Notes under the pieces: model-generated
Databases searched by the model: none
What the model saw: the letters and a program-made list of their open reading frames with translations, nothing else
Told to the model about the DNA's origin: nothing
Shown here: positions 1 through 5,284 of the stretch, piece after piece
Layout: each line of letters opens with the position of its first letter
Numbering within the stretch: the first letter of the stretch is position 1
Translations under genes and position numbers: made by a program
From: Phyllobacteriaceae bacterium
GTDB taxonomy: Bacteria; Pseudomonadota; Alphaproteobacteria; Rhizobiales; Ancalomicrobiaceae
Length of the DNA: 5,284 bases
Assembly: GCA_012517025.1 (NCBI GenBank)
Contig: JAAYVT010000625.1
Coordinates: 1 to 5,284 of the forward strand
Direction of reading: 5' to 3'

Positions 1-193
1 CCGATCGGCAGCGATCCCTTGCGGCTCCGAATGCGCCGGCGTCGATCCGACCTCATCCGTTCTCCCAGCGCGATCGCGTCCGTTCCCTCGGACCTTATGA
101 AATCTCTATGCCCGAGCTCCGTCTCTCCCATCGATCCCTGATGGGCATCGGGTGGACATTTCCGGCGAAGACCACCCTTCCGGGACCCTCGCC
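1..193. other. Upstream non-coding region of the kdp operon
   Basis: No protein-coding gene can be supported here. Reading frames are partly open on both strands, but none gives a recognisable protein. A short AT-rich island at 95-109 (12 of 15 bases A or T) stands out in very GC-rich DNA and is the likeliest place for a promoter element. No convincing -35/-10 pair with normal spacing is visible; the best I can form, TTCCCT at 83-88 and CTATGC at 106-111, is poor. The T-rich KdpE site known from the E. coli kdp promoter is not seen. A perfect 6-bp inverted repeat lies at 127-145. On the minus strand an ATG at 56-54 has a GGGAG five bases upstream and could start a divergent gene running out of the window, but only 18 arginine-rich codons are visible. 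Confidence 0.6.
127..145. promoter_or_regulatory. 19-bp inverted repeat in the operon leader (possible operator or small hairpin)
   Basis: CCCATC at 127-132 and GATGGG at 140-145 are perfect inverted repeats around a 7-base spacer. The dyad lies 48 bases before the first small ORF and just downstream of the AT-rich island at 95-109. As DNA it could be a regulator-binding dyad; as RNA it could form a weak 6-bp stem in the leader. KdpE sites known from E. coli are not this sequence, so the regulator is unknown. A 6-bp dyad can occur by chance, so the role is inferred from position only. Confidence 0.25.
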
Positions 194-277
194 ATGTCGG
201 ATTTCGCCTGTTTTCTGGGCGCCCTCGCGCTCTTCGCCGTCGCCGCCCTCTATTCCCGCGCCTGTGGCCGGTTGTGA
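194..277 (+). CDS. Putative 27-residue membrane miniprotein ahead of kdpF
   Basis: This is a short ORF from ATG 194 to TGA 275, with a possible ribosome binding site GGGA at 182-185. Residues 4-19 (FACFLGALALFAVAAL) form one hydrophobic stretch long enough for a transmembrane helix, followed by a short polar tail, YSRACGRL, containing a cysteine. It ends nine bases before kdpF, and its stop codon is part of the TGAGGG that serves as the kdpF ribosome binding site, which suggests translational coupling. From memory, and unchecked, similar tiny ORFs ending in a Cys-x-Arg-Leu tail precede kdpF in other bacteria. The function is unknown. Reasonable guesses are an extra small subunit or regulator of the pump, or a leader peptide that tunes kdpF translation. 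A longer ORF in another frame (108-290) overlaps it but is proline- and serine-rich and looks like a shadow. Confidence 0.6.
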   Translation: MSDFACFLGALALFAVAALYSRACGRL

Positions 278-280
278 GGG
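275..280 (+). promoter_or_regulatory. Ribosome binding site of kdpF overlapping the stop of the upstream mini-ORF
   Basis: TGAGGG combines the TGA stop of the 27-codon ORF (275-277) with a GAGGG Shine-Dalgarno core (276-280), six bases before the kdpF ATG at 287. Ribosomes ending the first ORF would sit on the start region of kdpF. The same hexamer is found at the kdpB-kdpC junction at 4212-4217. Confidence 0.65.
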
Positions 281-286
281 CGCGCC

Positions 287-373
287 ATGATCGAACCGAT
301 CCTCGCCTTCTTCGTCGCACTCGGCCTCGGCGTCTACCTCGTCCACACGCTGGTGCGCCCCGAAAAGTATTGA
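287..373 (+). CDS. kdpF: Potassium-transporting ATPase subunit KdpF
   Basis: A 28-residue, single-span membrane peptide matching the size and layout of KdpF (29 residues in E. coli). After a short start (MIEP), residues 5-22 form a hydrophobic helix, followed by the tail VRPEKY; an Arg-Pro-Glu-(Lys/Arg)-(Phe/Tyr) ending is typical of the family. KdpF is a lipid-like stabilising subunit that packs against KdpA in the KdpFABC complex of the inner membrane. The start at 287 is supported by GAGGG at 276-280. kdpA begins 33 bases downstream, and the position directly ahead of kdpA is the standard one. Automated annotation often misses a gene this short. Identification rests on position, length, hydrophobicity and the tail motif. 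Confidence 0.88.
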   Translation: MIEPILAFFVALGLGVYLVHTLVRPEKY

Positions 374-406
374 GCGACCTTCCCCCACTCCCTTCGAGGT
401 GACGCC

Positions 407-2116
407 ATGACCGTTTTCGGCTGGCTGCAGATCTTCTTCGTCCTCGTGCTGGTGCTCGCCACCGTGGTGCCGTTCGGCCGCCACATGGCACGAGTGTTCG
501 CCGGCGAAAGGACCTTTCTCTCGCCCATCGTGGCGCCGCTCGAGCGGGGGCTGCTGACGCTCGCCGGGGTGCGCGCGCGGGCTCCCCAGACCTGGCTCGG
601 CTACACGATCGCCATGCTCGTCTTCAACGCGGTCGGCTTCGCGTTTCTCTACGCGATCCAGCGGCTCCAGGGCGTGTTGCCGCTGAACCCGCAAGGGTTC
701 GACGGGGTCGATCCGCTCCTCGCCTTCAACACCGCGATCAGCTTCGTCACCAACACCAACTGGCAGGCCTATGGCGGTGAGACCACCATGAGCCATCTCA
801 CCCAGATGGCCGGCCTGACGGTGCAGAACTTCCTGTCGGCGGCGACCGGCATGGCGCTCGCGGCGGTGATGATCCGCGCCTTCGCGCTCTCCGGCACCGA
901 CCGGGTCGGCAACTTCTGGGTCGACGTGACGCGGGTGACGCTCCACGTCCTGCTGCCGCTCTCCATCGTTCTCGCTCTTGTCTTCGTCGCCTGCGGCATG
1001 CCGCAGACGCTTCTCGCCTCGGTCGACGCCACCACGCTCGAAGGGGCGAAGCAGACGATCGCGCTCGGGCCGGTCGGCAGTCAGGAGGCGATCAAGCTCC
1101 TCGGCACCAACGGCGGCGGCTTCTTCAACGCCAACGCCGCCCATCCGTTCGAGAACCCGACGCCGATCACCAATGCCTTGGAGATCTGGGCGATCCTGGC
1201 GATCTCGGCGGCGCTCACCCACACCTTCGGCCGCATGGTCGGCGACGCTCGCCAGGGCTGGGCGATCCTGTCGGTGATGGCGATCATCCTCGTCGGCGCG
1301 CTCGTCGTCGCCTGGTGGGCGGAGGCGGGTGGCAATCCGCTCCTGACCGCACTCGGCGTCGATCCCGCGCTCGGCAACATGGAGGGCAAGGAGGTCCGCT
1401 TCGGCCCGGCGGCGTCGGCGCTCTACGCGGTCGCCACCACCGGCACCTCGACGGGGTCGGTCAATTCGATGCACGAGAGCTTCATGCCGCTCGGCGGGTT
1501 CATGCCGCTGCTGCTCATGAAGCTCGGCGAGATCGTCCCCGGCGGCGTCGGCTCCGGCCTCTTCGGCATCCTGGTCATCGCCGTCCTCACGGTCTTCATC
1601 GCCGGGCTGATGGTCGGCCGGACGCCCGAATATCTCGGCAAGAAGATCGAGGCGAAGGAGATGAAGCTCGCCATGCTGGCGCAGCTCATCCTGCCGGCGA
1701 CCATCCTCGGCTTCGCGGCGGTCGCCGCGATGCTGCCCACGGCGCTCGCGAGCCTCGCCAACGCCGGCCCGCACGGGCTCACCGAACTCCTCTATGCCTA
1801 CGCCTCGGCGACGGGCAACAACGGCTCGGCCTTCGCCGGGCTCTCGGCCAACACGCCGTGGTTCGACGTGACGCTCGGCATCGCGATGTTCCTCGGTCGC
1901 TTCGGCTACGTCGTGCCGGTGATGGCGATCGCCGGATCGCTGGTCGTCAAGACCCGGGGGACCGCCTCCGCCGGCACCTTCCCGACCCACGGGGGCCTCT
2001 TCGTCGGTCTCGTCACGGCGGTGATCCTGATCCTCGGCGGGCTCCAGTTCTTCCCGGCCTTCGCGCTCGGACCGATCGTCGAACACCTGCTGATCCCCAC
2101 CGGCCAGACCTTCTGA
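407..2116 (+). CDS. kdpA: Potassium-transporting ATPase subunit KdpA (K+-selective channel-like subunit)
   Basis: A 569-residue protein (E. coli KdpA has 557) that selects K+ and passes it into the intersubunit tunnel to KdpB. The family derives from four membrane-pore-membrane repeats plus extra helices, ten in all. Hydrophobic segments lie near residues 4-22, 64-85, 136-158, 177-197, 256-273, 286-304, 381-403, 421-444, 486-510 and 529-550. The four filter loops are recognisable: TNTNWQ (115-120), LGTNGGGFFNAN (232-243), TTGTSTGSVN (344-353) and ASATGNNGSAF (466-476). The third-loop region GLMVGRTPEYLGKKIEAKE (400-418) is a family signature. Gln120 corresponds to E. coli Gln116, which is implicated in the path toward KdpB, and Gly236-238 cover the site of E. 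coli Gly232, known to affect K+ selectivity. The ATG at 407 follows GAGGTGA at 396-402, and the N-terminus begins as usual for the family. There is no truncation or missing motif. Confidence 0.98.
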   Translation: MTVFGWLQIFFVLVLVLATVVPFGRHMARVFAGERTFLSPIVAPLERGLLTLAGVRARAPQTWLGYTIAMLVFNAVGFAFLYAIQRLQGVLPLNPQGFDGVDPLLAFNTAISFVTNTNWQAYGGETTMSHLTQMAGLTVQNFLSAATGMALAAVMIRAFALSGTDRVGNFWVDVTRVTLHVLLPLSIVLALVFVACGMPQTLLASVDATTLEGAKQTIALGPVGSQEAIKLLGTNGGGFFNANAAHPFENPTPITNALEIWAILAISAALTHTFGRMVGDARQGWAILSVMAIILVGALVVAWWAEAGGNPLLTALGVDPALGNMEGKEVRFGPAASALYAVATTGTSTGSVNSMHESFMPLGGFMPLLLMKLGEIVPGGVGSGLFGILVIAVLTVFIAGLMVGRTPEYLGKKIEAKEMKLAMLAQLILPATILGFAAVAAMLPTALASLANAGPHGLTELLYAYASATGNNGSAFAGLSANTPWFDVTLGIAMFLGRFGYVVPVMAIAGSLVVKTRGTASAGTFPTHGGLFVGLVTAVILILGGLQFFPAFALGPIVEHLLIPTGQTF

Positions 2117-2159
2117 CCCCGACCCTCTCAATCGTCGTCTTCCCCGAGGACCGGCACTC

Positions 2160-4211
<2,052 letters not shown>

Positions 4212-4214
<3 letters not shown>

Positions 4215-4218
4215 GGGA
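4212..4218 (+). promoter_or_regulatory. Ribosome binding site of kdpC overlapping the kdpB stop
   Basis: TGAGGGA joins the TGA stop of kdpB (4212-4214) with GAGGGA (4213-4218), six bases before the kdpC ATG at 4225. This suggests coupled translation of the two subunits. The arrangement repeats that before kdpF, and the first ten bases of both following genes are also the same (ATGATCGAAC). Confidence 0.65.
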
Positions 4219-4224
4219 CCGATC

Positions 4225-4830
4225 ATGATCGAACATCTCCGCCCCGCGCTCGCCCTCGTCGGCGGCCTCACCCTCCTCACCGGCGTCGCCTATCCGCTGG
4301 CGCTGACCGGGATCGCCCAGGTGGCGTTTCCGGACGCCGCGAACGGCAGCCTCGCGACGCTCGACGGCACCGTCATCGGCTCGCGGCGGATCGGCCAGAC
4401 CTTCGCCGATCCGAAATGGTTCAACGGCCGGCCCTCGGCGACCTCGGCCGCCGATCCGAACGACGCGTCGAAGACGATCGACGCGCCCTACAACGCCGCC
4501 AACTCGTCGGGCTCGAACCTCGGGCCGCTCTCCACCAAACTCGTCGAGCGGGTGAAGGGCGACGTCGAGGCGCTGAAGCCGGAGAGCGCGGGCGCGGCGG
4601 TGCCGGCCGACGCGGTGACCACCTCGGGCAGCGGCCTCGATCCCGACGTCTCGCCCGCCTTCGCCCGCCTCCAGGCGAAGCGGGTCGCGGCGTCGCGCGG
4701 CCTGCCCTTGGAGAAGGTCGAGGCGCTGATCGCCGCCCATACCCGCGGCCGCGATCTCGGCATTCTCGGCGAACCGCGGGGCGACGTGTTGGGGCTCAAC
4801 CTCGCCCTTGCGCGTCTGCCGCCGTCGTGA
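4225..4830 (+). CDS. kdpC: Potassium-transporting ATPase subunit KdpC
   Basis: A 201-residue subunit (190 in E. coli) with one N-terminal membrane helix (about 8-32) and a large periplasmic domain; in the complex it contacts KdpA near the periplasmic entrance. Family motifs in order are IGSRRIGQTF (51-60), WFNGRPSAT (65-73), YNAANSSGSNLGP (89-101), PADAVTTSGSGLDPDVSPA (127-145), LQAKRVA (149-155) and LGEPRGDVLGLNLAL (181-195). Together these make the identification safe. The family is thought to aid high-affinity K+ binding or complex assembly, and its exact role is less settled than for KdpA and KdpB. The slightly greater length fits a loose linker around 112-126, which is Ala- and Glu-rich, and a few extra C-terminal residues. 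The gene starts 10 bases after kdpB and ends 13 bases before the preferred kdpD start. Confidence 0.97.
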   Translation: MIEHLRPALALVGGLTLLTGVAYPLALTGIAQVAFPDAANGSLATLDGTVIGSRRIGQTFADPKWFNGRPSATSAADPNDASKTIDAPYNAANSSGSNLGPLSTKLVERVKGDVEALKPESAGAAVPADAVTTSGSGLDPDVSPAFARLQAKRVAASRGLPLEKVEALIAAHTRGRDLGILGEPRGDVLGLNLALARLPPS

Positions 4831-4843
4831 GCGGATGGCGGTC

Positions 4844-5284
4844 ATGACCGAGACCCCCGCCCGTGACGGCCGCCCCTCCCCGGATGCGCTTCTGGCGCTC
4901 GCCGCGCGGGAGGGGAGGGGCCGGCTCAAGATCCACCTCGGCGCGGCGCCGGGGGTGGGCAAGACCTTCGCCATGCTGTCGAACGCCCGCCGCCTCGCCG
5001 GCGAGGGGGTCGACGTGGTGATCGGTCTGGTCGAGACGCATGGCCGCGCCGAGACGGCGACGCTGATCGACGGGCTCGAGGTGCTGCCGCGCCGGCCGGT
5101 GATCCATCGCGGCCGCACCCTGATGGAGTTCGACATCGACGCCGCGCTCGCCCGCCGGCCGGCACTGTTGATCGTCGACGAACTCGCCCACACCAACGCG
5201 CCGGGCTCCCGCCACCCCAAGCGCTTTCAGGACGTCGAGGAATTGGTCGACGCCGGCATCGACGTGTGGACGGCGCTCAACATC
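4844..5284 (+). CDS. kdpD: Sensor histidine kinase KdpD, N-terminal part (cut by window end)
   Basis: The first 147 residues of the K+/turgor sensor kinase, which with KdpE controls kdp transcription. The cytoplasmic N-terminal KdpD domain is clear: Walker A GAAPGVGKT (33-41), the segment GLVETHGRAET (61-71), GRTLMEFDIDAALARRPAL (90-108), the Walker B-like LLIVDELAHTNAPGSRHPKR (108-127), and DVEELVDAGIDVWTALNI (130-147), which runs into the window edge. The remaining parts known for the family (universal-stress-like domain, four membrane helices, GAF and histidine kinase domains) lie outside. Two in-frame ATGs exist, at 4835 and 4844. The second gives MTETPARDGRPSPDALL, which looks like a usual KdpD start and has GGATGGCGG at 4833-4841 upstream. 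The first would add three residues and has only a weak GAG close by. The short gap after kdpC suggests cotranscription with the pump genes. Confidence 0.96.
   Translation, partial: MTETPARDGRPSPDALLALAAREGRGRLKIHLGAAPGVGKTFAMLSNARRLAGEGVDVVIGLVETHGRAETATLIDGLEVLPRRPVIHRGRTLMEFDIDAALARRPALLIVDELAHTNAPGSRHPKRFQDVEELVDAGIDVWTALNI

Noticed and set aside
108..290. A 60-codon + strand ORF upstream of kdpF
   Set aside because: It overlaps the 27-codon ORF in another frame and runs into the kdpF start. Its latter half is a Pro/Ser-rich string typical of out-of-frame GC-rich DNA, and no good ribosome binding site precedes its ATG.
2117..2159. Possible terminator or extra small gene between kdpA and kdpB
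   Set aside because: The 43 bases show no strong hairpin with a T-run and no ORF with a start and hydrophobic core. The only signal is the kdpB ribosome binding site at 2146-2150.

Overview
This window holds a nearly complete kdp operon on the + strand. It encodes the inducible high-affinity potassium pump KdpFABC, followed by the start of its sensor kinase gene kdpD. The order is: upstream non-coding DNA (1-193), a 27-codon ORF for an unnamed membrane miniprotein (194-277), kdpF (287-373), kdpA (407-2116), kdpB (2160-4214), kdpC (4225-4830), and the 5' part of kdpD (from about 4844, cut by the window end). No mobile element, RNA gene, CRISPR array or frameshift is visible.

The DNA is very GC-rich, and third codon positions are almost always G or C. 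That bias produces long open frames on the other strand and in other phases, none of which look like proteins. Protein style and base composition suggest a high-GC alphaproteobacterium, perhaps of the Hyphomicrobiales. This is an inference from general appearance, not from a phylogenetic marker.

KdpA is the channel-like subunit that selects K+. KdpB is the P-type ATPase subunit that binds and hydrolyses ATP. KdpC and the tiny KdpF are single-span accessory subunits. KdpD, with its usual response regulator KdpE (not in the window), normally switches the operon on when K+ is limiting. All recognisable catalytic and filter motifs are intact, so the pump should be functional. Spacings of 9, 33, 43, 10 and 13 bases with no terminator-like hairpin between genes suggest one transcript, with the sensor gene on the same message as the pump.

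The window is mostly an ordinary kdp locus. The least described element is the 27-codon ORF ahead of kdpF. Its TGA is built into the kdpF ribosome binding site, and the same TGAGGG arrangement recurs at the kdpB-kdpC junction. The leader also carries a 19-bp dyad and an AT-rich island that are candidates for the control region. I found no strong evidence of a new system.
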